The position numbers and the translations under genes are program-made. From the IMG/VR virus record IMGVR_UViG_3300021962_000222, positions 1-42,336 of that record: DNA of 42,336 nt. One strand, given 5' to 3'. The stretch is from a virus. Shown here piece after piece: positions 1-6,223 of this stretch; the first letter of the stretch is position 1, and each line of letters starts with the position of its first letter. A model generated the notes under the pieces. It searched no databases and was not told the origin of the DNA. It saw only the letters and a program-made list of their open reading frames with translations.

Positions 1-155
1 ATGCGGCGGTCGCCGGATAGCCACTTGTACAGCGTCCGGTTGTGGACCCCGAGAGCCGTGGCGACCTCCGAATCGATCAGGTCGCGAGCGACCCGCAGCT
101 TCCAGACGCTCTCCCGAAAATGCTCGCGGGCATTATCTCCAGAGACGTAGGACAT
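1..155 (-). CDS. Helix-turn-helix protein, N-terminal part (cut by left edge)
   Basis: The frame opens at an ATG at 155-153 and stays open for 51 codons to the edge of the window. The stop codon of the preceding gene (TAA) shares one base with this ATG, and GAGGAG lies just upstream, so the two are translationally coupled. Residues about 19-47 (LRVARDLIDS, then VATALGVHNRTLYKWLSG) look like a helix-turn-helix with a recognition helix. A small DNA-binding regulator is the likely role. The C-terminal part lies outside the window, so family and length cannot be fixed. Confidence 0.6.
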   Translation of the reverse strand, partial: MSYVSGDNAREHFRESVWKLRVARDLIDSEVATALGVHNRTLYKWLSGDRR

Positions 156-418
156 TATTGGTTCTCCTCATGCAGGAAGTTAATCGCGACCTGTTTTGAA
201 TTGGTATTGATCCGCTGGCCCCGGATCGTCCGGGCCAGATACTCGCCGGGCCGGATGCGGGTGATCCAGCCGAGCGGACGATTATCGAGATAGATCGTCG
301 TGATGTCGTCCTCCTGATCGATGCGGGTGGACGGCTCGCAGCCCCTTGGCTGGCGCGGGCGCGGAGCGTCGAGGACGACACCGCACATATCCGCAATGTG
401 ACGAGGAAGGTCGGTCAT
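155..418 (-). CDS. Hypothetical 87-residue protein of the minus-strand small-gene cluster
   Basis: I chose the ATG at 418 because GGAG sits 8 bases upstream and because it overlaps the stop of the 33-residue membrane gene upstream (ATGA). A start further up, at 523, would run through that gene. The sequence is mixed charged and polar (MTDLPRHIADM at the start). The middle reads DITTIYLDNRPLGWITRI, which looks like a short beta-rich unit. There is no membrane segment. I recognise no family. Its place in a tightly coupled chain supports expression. Confidence 0.6.
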   Translation of the reverse strand: MTDLPRHIADMCGVVLDAPRPRQPRGCEPSTRIDQEDDITTIYLDNRPLGWITRIRPGEYLARTIRGQRINTNSKQVAINFLHEENQ

Positions 419-516
419 CGGAAATACTCCCACAGTCCATATGCCAAAAGCGATAACCACCCAGCCACAAGGCCGATCAGGATGAGGACCAGATCGATCC
501 GTTCCGCGCGCGTCAT
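415..516 (-). CDS. Tiny single-pass membrane protein (33 residues)
   Basis: This gene is below usual length cut-offs. It starts at ATG 516-514 with GAGGTG 4 bases upstream, and its TGA at 417-415 overlaps the next gene's ATG. The product begins MTRAERIDLVLILIGLVAGW and continues SLLAYGLWEYFR. That is a charged N-terminus, one hydrophobic helix of about 20 residues (8-28) and a short charged tail. Overlapping stop and start codons on both sides (ATGA) strongly support it as real. The function is unknown; small phage inner-membrane proteins of this shape can act in lysis timing or superinfection exclusion, which here is only inference. Confidence 0.65.
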   Translation of the reverse strand: MTRAERIDLVLILIGLVAGWLSLLAYGLWEYFR

Positions 517-704
517 GGTTCACCTCGATGGTTCAGGGCGGCTTTACGCTCCTCATCGACATGGAATGGCGAGTCGATTGTCGCCATGCGAGCATATCCA
601 CGCTCGACCTCAAGTGCTGCGCGAGCCTGAGCTTCTGTGCGCCCATAGCCGCTGATATCGCCATCCTGCGCGCACCAGTATCCGTCAAGAAGAGTGATCG
701 TCAT
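513..704 (-). CDS. Hypothetical 63-residue protein (weak HicB-like pattern)
   Basis: The start (ATG 704) overlaps the stop of the upstream gene, and its own TGA overlaps the ATG of the 33-residue membrane gene, both as ATGA. The N-terminal half (DGYWCAQDGDISGYGRTEAQ, then a helix rich in Ala, Arg and Glu) has the strand-strand-helix rhythm of HicB-like or DUF1902-type small domains. The resemblance is faint and no partner HicA is present. I would keep it as a hypothetical protein. Confidence 0.6.
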   Translation of the reverse strand: MTITLLDGYWCAQDGDISGYGRTEAQARAALEVERGYARMATIDSPFHVDEERKAALNHRGEP

Positions 705-928
705 TCTCCGTCCTCCTGCGCCTGAGCGACACGGATCGCCTCGACCAGAGCGATGCGGTCGCCGGAGACCTCAACGCGAATGAACGTGAGCGGGGCCGCG
801 CCGCCGCCGATCGCCACATCGATGATCGGACACAGGCTGCGCGCCATCCACGCCTGCGCGATGTCCGCAGCCGCGCGCGGGCAGGTGGTCGTGTGGTAAT
901 GGTCGAGGTCGCCGGTGATGTGGATCAT
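701..928 (-). CDS. Hypothetical 75-residue protein
   Basis: The protein has several His residues near the start (MIHITGDLDHYHTTTCPRAA), a central hydrophobic stretch (CPIIDVAIGGGAAPLTFIRV) and an acidic end (QAQEDGE). Its stop overlaps the next start as ATGA. The hydrophobic part is too broken for a confident membrane helix. No family is recognised. It belongs to the coupled small-gene chain running leftward from the promoter at 1499-1526. Confidence 0.6.
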   Translation of the reverse strand: MIHITGDLDHYHTTTCPRAAADIAQAWMARSLCPIIDVAIGGGAAPLTFIRVEVSGDRIALVEAIRVAQAQEDGE

Positions 929-931
929 CGG

Positions 932-1123
932 TCAGCCCTCCTTCGCAATGATCTTGCCGGTCGCCGCGTCGCGACGGGCTTCGACCCACTTGCCGCGTCG
1001 AGCGATGAGCAGATGACCATCCCAGCCGACGTTGCGCGCGACCGCGCCGCGCTCGGCACGACGAGGAAGGCGAGTGGCGGTGTCCATGCTACGGTCGGCG
1101 TAGAAGATATCGTAGAGCATCAT
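932..1123 (-). CDS. Hypothetical 63-residue basic protein
   Basis: An in-frame ATG lies at 1135, but I prefer the ATG at 1123 because the intervening bases (GGAG then ATTGAG) form a good ribosome site. The same 15-base leader stands before the upstream gene. The product is basic and ends in GWDGHLLIARRGKWVEARRD followed by AATGKIIAKEG, which looks like a small beta-rich, possibly nucleic-acid-binding domain. No family is recognised. It ends 3 bases before the next start. Confidence 0.6.
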   Translation of the reverse strand: MMLYDIFYADRSMDTATRLPRRAERGAVARNVGWDGHLLIARRGKWVEARRDAATGKIIAKEG

Positions 1124-1146
1124 CTCAATCTCCATCAGTGAAGGTA

Positions 1147-1172
1147 GCGGGCAGGATGTTACTCCTGCCCGC
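1147..1172 (-). other. Perfect 10-bp hairpin between two small genes
   Basis: GCGGGCAGGA at 1147-1156 pairs exactly with TCCTGCCCGC at 1163-1172 around a 6-base loop. It lies between the stop of the 89-residue gene and the leader of the 63-residue gene. No T-run follows in the direction of transcription, so it may be an mRNA-stability or attenuation element rather than a simple terminator. Confidence 0.6.
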
Positions 1173-1180
1173 CGGGCACT

Positions 1181-1450
1181 TCAAGCCGCCACGACGACGC
1201 GGGGCTTGATGCGGATCGTCTCGACCTGCGAGACCTTGGTGCAGGCCGCGACCTGCTCGGCGGTGAGGAACTGAGCCGCCGCCTTGGCGTCGAAGCTCTT
1301 GCGCTCGCTCAGGCTCAGGGTGACGAGGACATGCGTCCCCTCGATCACCTCGCGCCCGAGAGCGCGGATCTCGGCCTTGATGGCGTCGAGGGTCGCGAGG
1401 GCCGCGTCGGCCTCCTGCTTCGCGATGGCGTACTTGTCAGCGAGGTTCAT
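1181..1450 (-). CDS. Hypothetical 89-residue phage early protein
   Basis: I chose the ATG at 1450, preceded by GGAGATTGAG; two in-frame starts further up lie inside this leader. Residues 1-40 form a helix with heptad-like spacing (LADKYAIAKQEADAALATLD). After that comes a beta-rich part (THVLVTLSLSERKSFDAKAA) and an end motif of the type K-V-S-x-V-E-T-I-R-I-K. Short phage proteins with this helix plus SERxxxD pattern are common beside recombination genes, but I cannot name a function. It is the first gene after the promoter at 1499-1526. Confidence 0.65.
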   Translation of the reverse strand: MNLADKYAIAKQEADAALATLDAIKAEIRALGREVIEGTHVLVTLSLSERKSFDAKAAAQFLTAEQVAACTKVSQVETIRIKPRVVVAA

Positions 1451-1498
1451 CTCAATCTCCATCTTTATCCCGATCACCACAACGATGTCGGTAGGCGC

Positions 1499-1526
1499 AT
1501 CATACGGATGCCCAGCGGGCAGTCAA
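1499..1526 (-). promoter_or_regulatory. Sigma70-type promoter for the minus-strand small genes
   Basis: Read on the minus strand, TTGACT (1526-1521) is followed after 16 bases by TATGAT (1504-1499). These are five-of-six matches to both consensus boxes. It lies in the gap behind the RusA gene, about 50 bases before the first start of the leftward chain, so it probably drives the genes from 1450 to beyond the left edge. Confidence 0.6.
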
Positions 1527-1565
1527 CAACTATTTTTGCAGAAAGACGCAGCCAATATCAATGAC

Positions 1566-1952
1566 TTAGCCGATCGCCACCAAAGTCACCTCGCAGGATC
1601 GACCCTCGCCGCGCCAGCAGAGATGGATCTCCTCTGCGTCGCAGTCGTCCGTTAGAACCCCGGCATCCACCAGCGCATCGCTCAAGGCCTTGAGCAGGTT
1701 GTCGAGGTCGCGCCTCCGTCGATCAGGTCGCTGGAACGCAACAGCGATGCGGTATCGTCCGTCTATACTGGCCCCGCGAGCTTGCAGCTTGATCGACCAG
1801 ATCGCCTCGTTGCGCCATGCGCTGTACTGCGCGCTGCGGTACATTCGCCCCTTGCCTGAGCGCCATAGGCGATTGACCGATGGCGGCAGCGGCAGCAATA
1901 GATGAATGCAGGTTCGTGAGAGGCCATGCACGAGGATGGGATCAGTCGGCAT
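1566..1952 (-). CDS. rusA: RusA-family Holliday junction resolvase
   Basis: RusA cuts four-way DNA junctions as a homodimer, here probably during phage recombination and before packaging. The protein is 128 residues from ATG 1952; E. coli RusA is about 120. It opens with the family motif LPLPPSVNRLW (residues 20-30). It carries RRRRDLDNLLKALSDAL (78-94), giving the metal-binding Asp82 and Asp84, with a further Asp at 102-103 in GVLTDDCDAEEI. It overlaps the helix-turn-helix gene by 11 bases. The start is not certain because no strong ribosome site precedes it, so coupling to the upstream gene is likely. Confidence 0.9.
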   Translation of the reverse strand: MPTDPILVHGLSRTCIHLLLPLPPSVNRLWRSGKGRMYRSAQYSAWRNEAIWSIKLQARGASIDGRYRIAVAFQRPDRRRRDLDNLLKALSDALVDAGVLTDDCDAEEIHLCWRGEGRSCEVTLVAIG

Positions 1953-2148
1953 ACAGGTCGGGCCGCAATAGCTCGCGGCGAATGCCGCTGATCTCCGCGA
2001 CGCGACGCAAATGCCGCAGCGGCACGCGACGCCAATGCGAAACCGCAGCCCGGCTGATGCCGAGGCGTCGCGCGAGTTCGCTCTGCGAGCCAATCGCGGA
2101 GAACAGGTCGATGAGAGCCGTGTCGCGGCGTCGAGGTTGTTTGGTCAT
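1942..2148 (-). CDS. Small Cro/YdaS-like helix-turn-helix regulator
   Basis: This 68-residue protein has a clear helix-turn-helix, SQSELARRLGISRAAVSHWR (residues about 22-41), of the type found in Cro, CI and YdaS-like phage regulators. The rest is short and basic, as in Cro-like proteins without an oligomerisation domain. It is the first minus-strand gene facing the plus-strand early operon, so it most likely binds the control region at 2149-2262. No ribosome site is visible before the ATG at 2148, so weak or leaderless translation is possible. Confidence 0.75.
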   Translation of the reverse strand: MTKQPRRRDTALIDLFSAIGSQSELARRLGISRAAVSHWRRVPLRHLRRVAEISGIRRELLRPDLYAD

Positions 2149-2190
2149 GGGGTTGGTCTAGCACGGTCCGCAAATTTGTTGAAGAGGGTG

Positions 2191-2219
2191 TTGACAGCCC
2201 TAAACGCATAGGCTAAACG
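2191..2219 (+). promoter_or_regulatory. Early rightward promoter with operator-like direct repeats
   Basis: TTGACA (2191-2196, perfect -35 box) is followed after 17 bases by TAAACG (2214-2219, a weak -10). The sequence CTAAACG occurs twice, at 2200-2206 and 2213-2219, the second lying over the -10. This is the arrangement expected for a Cro or repressor operator. The promoter stands about 45 bases before the first plus-strand gene. Confidence 0.55.
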
Positions 2220-2262
2220 ACTTCCTGCCGGGTCTTCCGGCGCACTTGAAATGGAGATCGAC

Positions 2263-2532
2263 ATGACGACGTTTCACGCTCATATCGCTGACACCGCCGG
2301 TTGCGCCGTGGAGGCGCATGATGTCATCCGCCGCGCCCGCGCGCGCATCCGCCTGCAATTGAAGGCCGCTCTGAACGAGATCAGCGAAGCTACGTCGCGC
2401 GGCTGCGCTTGCGGGGTCGGCCTGTTCGACGATGACATCGCGAACATCATCGCACGCCTCGATGACGATCTCGATGATGCGCTGGCGGATGCCATGACCG
2501 ATCTGGAAGAGCGCGCGCAGGGGGAGGGCTGA
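2263..2532 (+). CDS. Hypothetical 89-residue helical early protein
   Basis: The start is the ATG at 2263, 8 bases after GGAG; an in-frame ATG at 2251 lies within the leader, as in two minus-strand genes. The product is predicted all-helical. It has a basic patch (RRARARIRLQLKAAL, residues 23-37), two nearby cysteines (CAC) and an acidic helix (IIARLDDDLDDALADAMTDL). I see no known domain. It is the first gene of the rightward operon, a position often held by host-takeover or regulatory proteins, which is inference only. Confidence 0.65.
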   Translation: MTTFHAHIADTAGCAVEAHDVIRRARARIRLQLKAALNEISEATSRGCACGVGLFDDDIANIIARLDDDLDDALADAMTDLEERAQGEG

Positions 2533-2534
2533 TC

Positions 2535-2783
2535 ATGATCCTCCCCAGCATCACCACGAACAGCACCAGCAAGGCGCGGCTCATGGGTCAGCAACTCAAC
2601 ATGCTGCATGGGCTGCGCGAGGCCCGGTCGTGGATCGTTGACGCCGAGCCAAATGGCCGAGACTACGTCGGTCGCACGGCAGACTGGCTGGCTGCACAGG
2701 ATCATCATCTCGCGCGCCTCGCCCAGATCGACGCAATGATTGCGGAGATCGAGGCGTATTCCGAAGCTCTGGACCAGATGTAA
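2535..2783 (+). CDS. Hypothetical 82-residue helical protein
   Basis: It starts 3 bases after the previous stop with GGGGAGGG upstream. The sequence is mainly helical, with a trailing helix HLARLAQIDAMIAEIEAYSE that could form a coiled coil. A Trp-containing region (EARSWIVDAEP, then ADWLAAQDHH) precedes it. No family is recognised. Position directly before the ERF gene suggests an accessory early protein. Confidence 0.65.
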   Translation: MILPSITTNSTSKARLMGQQLNMLHGLREARSWIVDAEPNGRDYVGRTADWLAAQDHHLARLAQIDAMIAEIEAYSEALDQM

Positions 2784-2799
2784 GAAGGAGGAACTACAA

Positions 2800-3435
2800 A
2801 TGCAGATGTCCAATTCCATCGCTGCCCTCGCTGCCGCTCTGTCGGCAGCACAGGGCGCAATCGAGGCCGCGTCGAAGGGTGCGGTTAATCCGTACTTCAA
2901 GAGCCGCTACGCCGACCTGAACGCCCTGCGCGAGGTCATCCGTGAGCCGCTTGCCGCGAACGGACTGAGCGTCGTTCAATTCGCTCGCTCGACGCAGGGG
3001 GGCGAACTGGTCGAGGTCGAGACGATGCTGGCGCACTCGTCGGGAGAATTCCTGCGCGACACGCTGGCCCTGCCGGTCGGTCGCAAGTACGACAAGGCTG
3101 GCAATCCAATGCCGGTCGATGTTCAAAGCATCGGTAGCGCAATCACCTACGCTCGACGCTATGCCCTGTCCGCCATCCTGTCGCTCGCAGCGGATGATGA
3201 CGATGGCAACGCTGCGGTCGGCTCTGCCCCGCCAGAACGGACGCCAACCAGCCTGATGCGCGCCGGTCGCGAAGCGGCGGAGAAGGGCGAGGCTGATCTC
3301 CGGGCATGGTGGAACGGGCTGCACGAAAACGACCGGGGCCTGATCTCGCCGGGCGACCGGAAGATCCTGAAGAACATCGCCGCGACGGCAGATTACCATC
3401 GCGCGAACCCTGACAAGCAGCAGGAGAATGAGTGA
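2800..3435 (+). CDS. ERF-family single-strand annealing protein
   Basis: ERF proteins, first known from P22, anneal complementary single strands in phage recombination. The start at 2800 has an almost perfect ribosome site (AAGGAGGA, 7-base spacing), giving 211 residues. Residues 1-140 carry the family features: an Ala-rich helix, NPYFKSRYADLNALREV, a GLSVVQ strand and VQSIGSAITYARRYALSAIL followed by LAADDDDGNAA. The C-terminal 60 residues are variable and charged. It is grouped with the exonuclease at 3985 and the SSB-tip protein at 4604, a typical phage recombination set. Confidence 0.92.
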   Translation: MQMSNSIAALAAALSAAQGAIEAASKGAVNPYFKSRYADLNALREVIREPLAANGLSVVQFARSTQGGELVEVETMLAHSSGEFLRDTLALPVGRKYDKAGNPMPVDVQSIGSAITYARRYALSAILSLAADDDDGNAAVGSAPPERTPTSLMRAGREAAEKGEADLRAWWNGLHENDRGLISPGDRKILKNIAATADYHRANPDKQQENE

Positions 3436-3785
3436 TGGAAGACATTGTAACTCGCTTGCGTCGCGCAGTCGATAATGAGCCATTCATGCTGGGCGGAGAG
3501 CATGATCTGCTCAAGGATGCCTTGAATGAAATCATCACTCTACTTGGATGCTGCGATGGGGCAGCGGCGCAGGATTCTCATGTCCGCCGAGAGCGCGAGG
3601 AGCATCGTGTCGAGGTGGAGAGGCTGCGCGAGGCGCTGATCTGGTACGCCGACACGCGCAACCATTTCCCTGTCGAGCGTCGCAGCCCCGGCGATCCTGA
3701 TCCCGCTGTAATTTTTGTGGAGGAGCCGCCGATCATGAGCGATGGCGGCAGACGAGCGCGTGTTGCGCTGGAGGGCAAGCCATGA
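3435..3785 (+). CDS. Hypothetical coiled-coil early protein (116 residues)
   Basis: I take the ATG at 3435, which overlaps the ERF stop and has AGGAG 8 bases upstream; a GTG one codon earlier is the alternative. The N-terminus (MEDIVTRLRRAVDN) and the later EREEHRVEVERLREALIWY resemble the many short phage proteins that combine a D-I-V-x-R-L-R start with a coiled coil. The C-terminal part is Pro-rich and hydrophilic. Function unknown. Confidence 0.7.
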   Translation: MEDIVTRLRRAVDNEPFMLGGEHDLLKDALNEIITLLGCCDGAAAQDSHVRREREEHRVEVERLREALIWYADTRNHFPVERRSPGDPDPAVIFVEEPPIMSDGGRRARVALEGKP

Positions 3786-3985
3786 CCCGCCGCAAAACCG
3801 ATGGCGAGCGCCTCGCTGACAGGTTGTTTGGGCTCGCTTTGGACAATCAAGAGCCGAAATGGCTCGCTATGCAGATCGATCACATCCTTCGCAAGCGCAT
3901 GGCAGAGGCGTGGGAGGAAGGATGGATACTCGCATGGGAAAGGAAGATTGGAAGAAATCCATATCGAGAGAGGAATAGGAAATAA
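3782..3985 (+). CDS. Hypothetical 67-residue basic helical protein
   Basis: The ATG overlaps the previous stop as ATGA, and the last base of its TAA stop is the first base of the exonuclease ATG. The protein is helical, starts with a basic segment (MTRRKTDGERLADRLFGLAL) and carries Trp residues in KRMAEAWEEGWILAWERKIG. No family is recognised. Coupling to the exonuclease suggests an accessory in DNA processing, which is inference. Confidence 0.65.
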   Translation: MTRRKTDGERLADRLFGLALDNQEPKWLAMQIDHILRKRMAEAWEEGWILAWERKIGRNPYRERNRK

Positions 3986-4614
3986 TGGAACAGAGAACCG
4001 CAGAATGGTTTGCGGCGCGCGCGGGAAAGGTCACAGCTTCCCGTGTGGCCGACGTAATCGCAAAGACCAAGAGCGGCTACTCGACCAGCCGGGCAAACTA
4101 CGCTGCTGAACTGGTTGTCGAGCGCCTGACAGGGAAGCCTACGGAAGGCTTCACGAACGCTGCCATGCAATGGGGGATCGACAACGAACCTCTGGCGCGG
4201 GCGGCATATGAGGATGCCACGGGCAACATGGTCGAGGAGGTCGGCTTTGTTAGACACCCTGTCATCGAGATGTCTGGTGCTTCCCCTGATGGCAGGATCG
4301 GTGTCGAGGGACTGGTCGAGATCAAGTGTCCAATGACCGCTACCCATATCGAGACGTTGACCACCCGGCAGATCCCCGCCAAGTATGTGACGCAGATGCA
4401 ATGGCAGATGGCTTGCACGACCGCTAGCTGGTGCGATTACATCTCGTTTGATCCGCGTATGCCAAAGCACATGCGGCTGATCGTGATCCGACAGGATCGT
4501 GACAACAAGCTCATCGCAGAGCTTGAAAAGGAAGTGACTGCGTTCCTCAAGGAGATTGATGAGCGCATCGCAAAGCTTAATGAACTCTATGAGGAGGATG
4601 ACAATGGCATATGA
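3985..4614 (+). CDS. YqaJ-like phage recombinase exonuclease (lambda Exo family)
   Basis: YqaJ/lambda-exo proteins degrade one strand of duplex DNA 5' to 3' and hand the other to an annealing protein, here the ERF protein. The 209-residue product has the fold's landmarks: a start helix with RTAEWFAARAGKVTASRV, WGIDNEPLARAAYE with Glu68, GASPDGRIG with Asp102, LVEIKCP with Glu112 and Lys114, and YVTQMQWQMACT. Together Glu68, Asp102, Glu112 and Lys114 form the PD-(D/E)XK active site. The C-terminal helix ends in an acidic stretch. Its 3' end overlaps the next gene by 11 bases. Confidence 0.92.
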   Translation: MEQRTAEWFAARAGKVTASRVADVIAKTKSGYSTSRANYAAELVVERLTGKPTEGFTNAAMQWGIDNEPLARAAYEDATGNMVEEVGFVRHPVIEMSGASPDGRIGVEGLVEIKCPMTATHIETLTTRQIPAKYVTQMQWQMACTTASWCDYISFDPRMPKHMRLIVIRQDRDNKLIAELEKEVTAFLKEIDERIAKLNELYEEDDNGI

Positions 4615-4846
4615 AGTTCGCGACAACAGCGGCACTCTCTTTCGTAACGACAAGAAGCGGAATGAGAAGAGTCCCGAATACACCGGGGCCGCTCGCATCG
4701 ATGGTGTGGATTACTGGATCAATGGTTGGGTGAAGGAGAGCAAGAACGGCACGAAGTTCTTTTCCTTTGCGTTCAAAGCAAAGGACGCTCCCAAGCAGGA
4801 GAGCAAGCCTGCAAGCGCCAACCTTGACGACGATATCCCATTTTGA
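4604..4846 (+). CDS. Small protein with SSB-like acidic C-terminal tip
   Basis: From the ATG at 4604 (GAGGAGG upstream) the protein has 80 residues. The body (GTLFRNDKKRNEKSPEYTG, then IDGVDYWINGWVKESKNG, then FFSFAFKAKD) looks like a compact beta-sheet unit seen in small phage proteins next to recombination genes. A flexible linker follows and the protein ends DDDIPF. That ending is the same as the tip by which bacterial SSB recruits its partners. It may bind single-stranded DNA or act as an adaptor for host repair proteins. The fold itself is not assigned. Confidence 0.7.
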   Translation: MAYEVRDNSGTLFRNDKKRNEKSPEYTGAARIDGVDYWINGWVKESKNGTKFFSFAFKAKDAPKQESKPASANLDDDIPF

Positions 4847-4854
4847 GGTGATCC

Positions 4855-5166
4855 GTGAGCAACCCTATCAGCGAGGAGTTCAGGATCATCGCTAAGAAAT
4901 GGGTCGAGGCTGACGCGGCTGCGAACATGCTTGAAGAGAGCAAGAGCGCAGTCCTAGCCAAGATGATTTCTGCACAGGGAGACATGCCTGTGAACCGCGC
5001 GGAAACGCGGGTGAAGTCATCTGATGACTGGAGCGACTACATCAAGTCGATGGTAGACGCCCGCGAGAAAGCCTCGATGCTCAAGGTTCAACTTGAATAC
5101 ATTCGGATGAGATTTTCCGAGTGGCAATCCTTTGAAGCCAATAGGCGAGCGGAGATGAAGTTATGA
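4855..5166 (+). CDS. Hypothetical helical protein of the recombination operon
   Basis: The start is a GTG at 4855 with GAGGTG 4 bases upstream. The 103 residues are almost wholly helical and charged, with two likely antiparallel coiled-coil helices around 5-40 (SEEFRIIAKKWVEADAAANM) and 60-103 (DAREKASMLKVQLEYIRMRF). Short coiled-coil proteins at this place beside ERF and the exonuclease are frequent in phages, but I know no firm function. Confidence 0.7.
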   Translation: MSNPISEEFRIIAKKWVEADAAANMLEESKSAVLAKMISAQGDMPVNRAETRVKSSDDWSDYIKSMVDAREKASMLKVQLEYIRMRFSEWQSFEANRRAEMKL

Positions 5167-5411
5167 CAACCTCAGATAAAGAAAAGATATGCCTCAACAT
5201 CATGAAGCTTTTTGGATCTGAAGCTACGGAGGCTGATGTCATATCTGTCCTGATGTCTCTTCTGGTTGGCAAGGCAATCTATCTTTCATCGACAAAAAAT
5301 GAAGCAATCGAGAAGATTGCAGATCTGTCCGCTCAAGCCCTGATCATGATCGACTCGTTCCAAGGCGCAGACATTTGCCATTGGAGGAGTGATGGGGAGT
5401 CCGTTCAATGA
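5163..5411 (+). CDS. Hypothetical 82-residue protein
   Basis: The ATG overlaps the previous stop (ATGA), and its own stop overlaps the next ATG the same way. The sequence is helical with a hydrophobic middle (DVISVLMSLLVGKAIYLS), too polar at its edges to call a membrane helix. The DNA here is more AT-rich than in the preceding genes. No family is recognised. Confidence 0.65.
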   Translation: MTTSDKEKICLNIMKLFGSEATEADVISVLMSLLVGKAIYLSSTKNEAIEKIADLSAQALIMIDSFQGADICHWRSDGESVQ

Positions 5412-5875
5412 GGAAATTCCGCCTTTCAACGCTTATGAGAGCAATAAAGATTGCCGAGACAAGATTTCTTGAGGCAAGGGCAAAGAACATGAATGATGCC
5501 ACGACTTATCATTCCAATTACATGGAAATAATGGAGCGTGACATTACTGGCATTTTGGGAGAAATGGTTGTTGGAAGGGCGATTGATCCCAATTACATGC
5601 CATCTGTAAACACATTCCACGGCACATCGGACGTTGTCAATGGAATTGAAGTCAGATCCACTCAACATCAAAATGGCTCTTTAATAATTAGAGACAACGA
5701 CGATCCTTCTCGAAAATATGTCTTGGTTGTAGTTCAGCCGATGATTGGATTTGATATCAAGGGCTGGGTTTACGGATATGAAGCAAAAACTGACGAGTGG
5801 TTCAAATCAGACGATGGAAGGCCAGCGTGGTGGTATAGGGGTAAGCTTCGTCAAATCAGCGATCTCTTGCCATGA
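5408..5875 (+). CDS. Putative PD-(D/E)XK-like phage protein
   Basis: This 155-residue protein begins with basic helices, then has DITGILGEMVVGRAID (acidic Glu in a helix). About 30 residues on comes TSDVVNGIEVRSTQHQNGSL, and then KYVLVVVQP. An acidic residue in a helix, an Asp on one strand and an E-x-(K/R) on the next is the pattern of PD-(D/E)XK nuclease folds. Here the usual Lys is Arg, which is unusual and could mean weak or lost cleavage. A Trp-rich end (PAWWYRGKLRQ) closes the protein. The fold is inferred from pattern only. Its neighbour is an HNH nuclease. Confidence 0.5.
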   Translation: MRKFRLSTLMRAIKIAETRFLEARAKNMNDATTYHSNYMEIMERDITGILGEMVVGRAIDPNYMPSVNTFHGTSDVVNGIEVRSTQHQNGSLIIRDNDDPSRKYVLVVVQPMIGFDIKGWVYGYEAKTDEWFKSDDGRPAWWYRGKLRQISDLLP

Positions 5876-6222
5876 AGCGCGTCAGGATCAGCACCAAGAC
5901 GCGCATGACGATCTTCCTGCGTCATGGTGGCGTATGCCATATGTGCAAGGGCAAGGTTCAGATTGGGGAGGAATGGGACGTATCCCATGAGATCCCGCTG
6001 GAACTGGGCGGCAAGGACGACGAGTCAAACTGGCTTGTTGCACATCGTAAATGCCATCGTGTACATACAGCGACGGTTGACGTTCCGCGTATAGCCAAGG
6101 CCAAGCGGCAGCAGGCAAAGCATTTGGGTGCTGTTCGCAGCCGGTCCCCCATACCGGGGAGCAAAAGCTCTAAGTGGAAAAGAAAACTAGACGGAACAAT
6201 TGTCCTTAGAAACGGAGAATAA
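5872..6222 (+). CDS. HNH endonuclease
   Basis: The protein has the zinc ribbon and catalytic core of HNH nucleases: C22-x2-C25, then WDVSHEIPLELGGKDDESN with His39 and Asn53, then HRKCHRVHT with Cys61, His62 and His65. HNH enzymes nick or cut DNA with one metal ion. The C-terminal 50 residues are basic and probably bind DNA. In phages such genes are homing enzymes or packaging partners. This one sits in the early operon far from the terminase region, so a DNA-processing or homing role is more likely. Length is 116 residues. Confidence 0.85.
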   Translation: MKRVRISTKTRMTIFLRHGGVCHMCKGKVQIGEEWDVSHEIPLELGGKDDESNWLVAHRKCHRVHTATVDVPRIAKAKRQQAKHLGAVRSRSPIPGSKSSKWKRKLDGTIVLRNGE

Positions 6223-6223
6223 A

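Noticed and set aside
2280-2900. 206-codon minus-strand frame
   Set aside because: It is antisense to three well-supported early genes and contains no recognisable motif.
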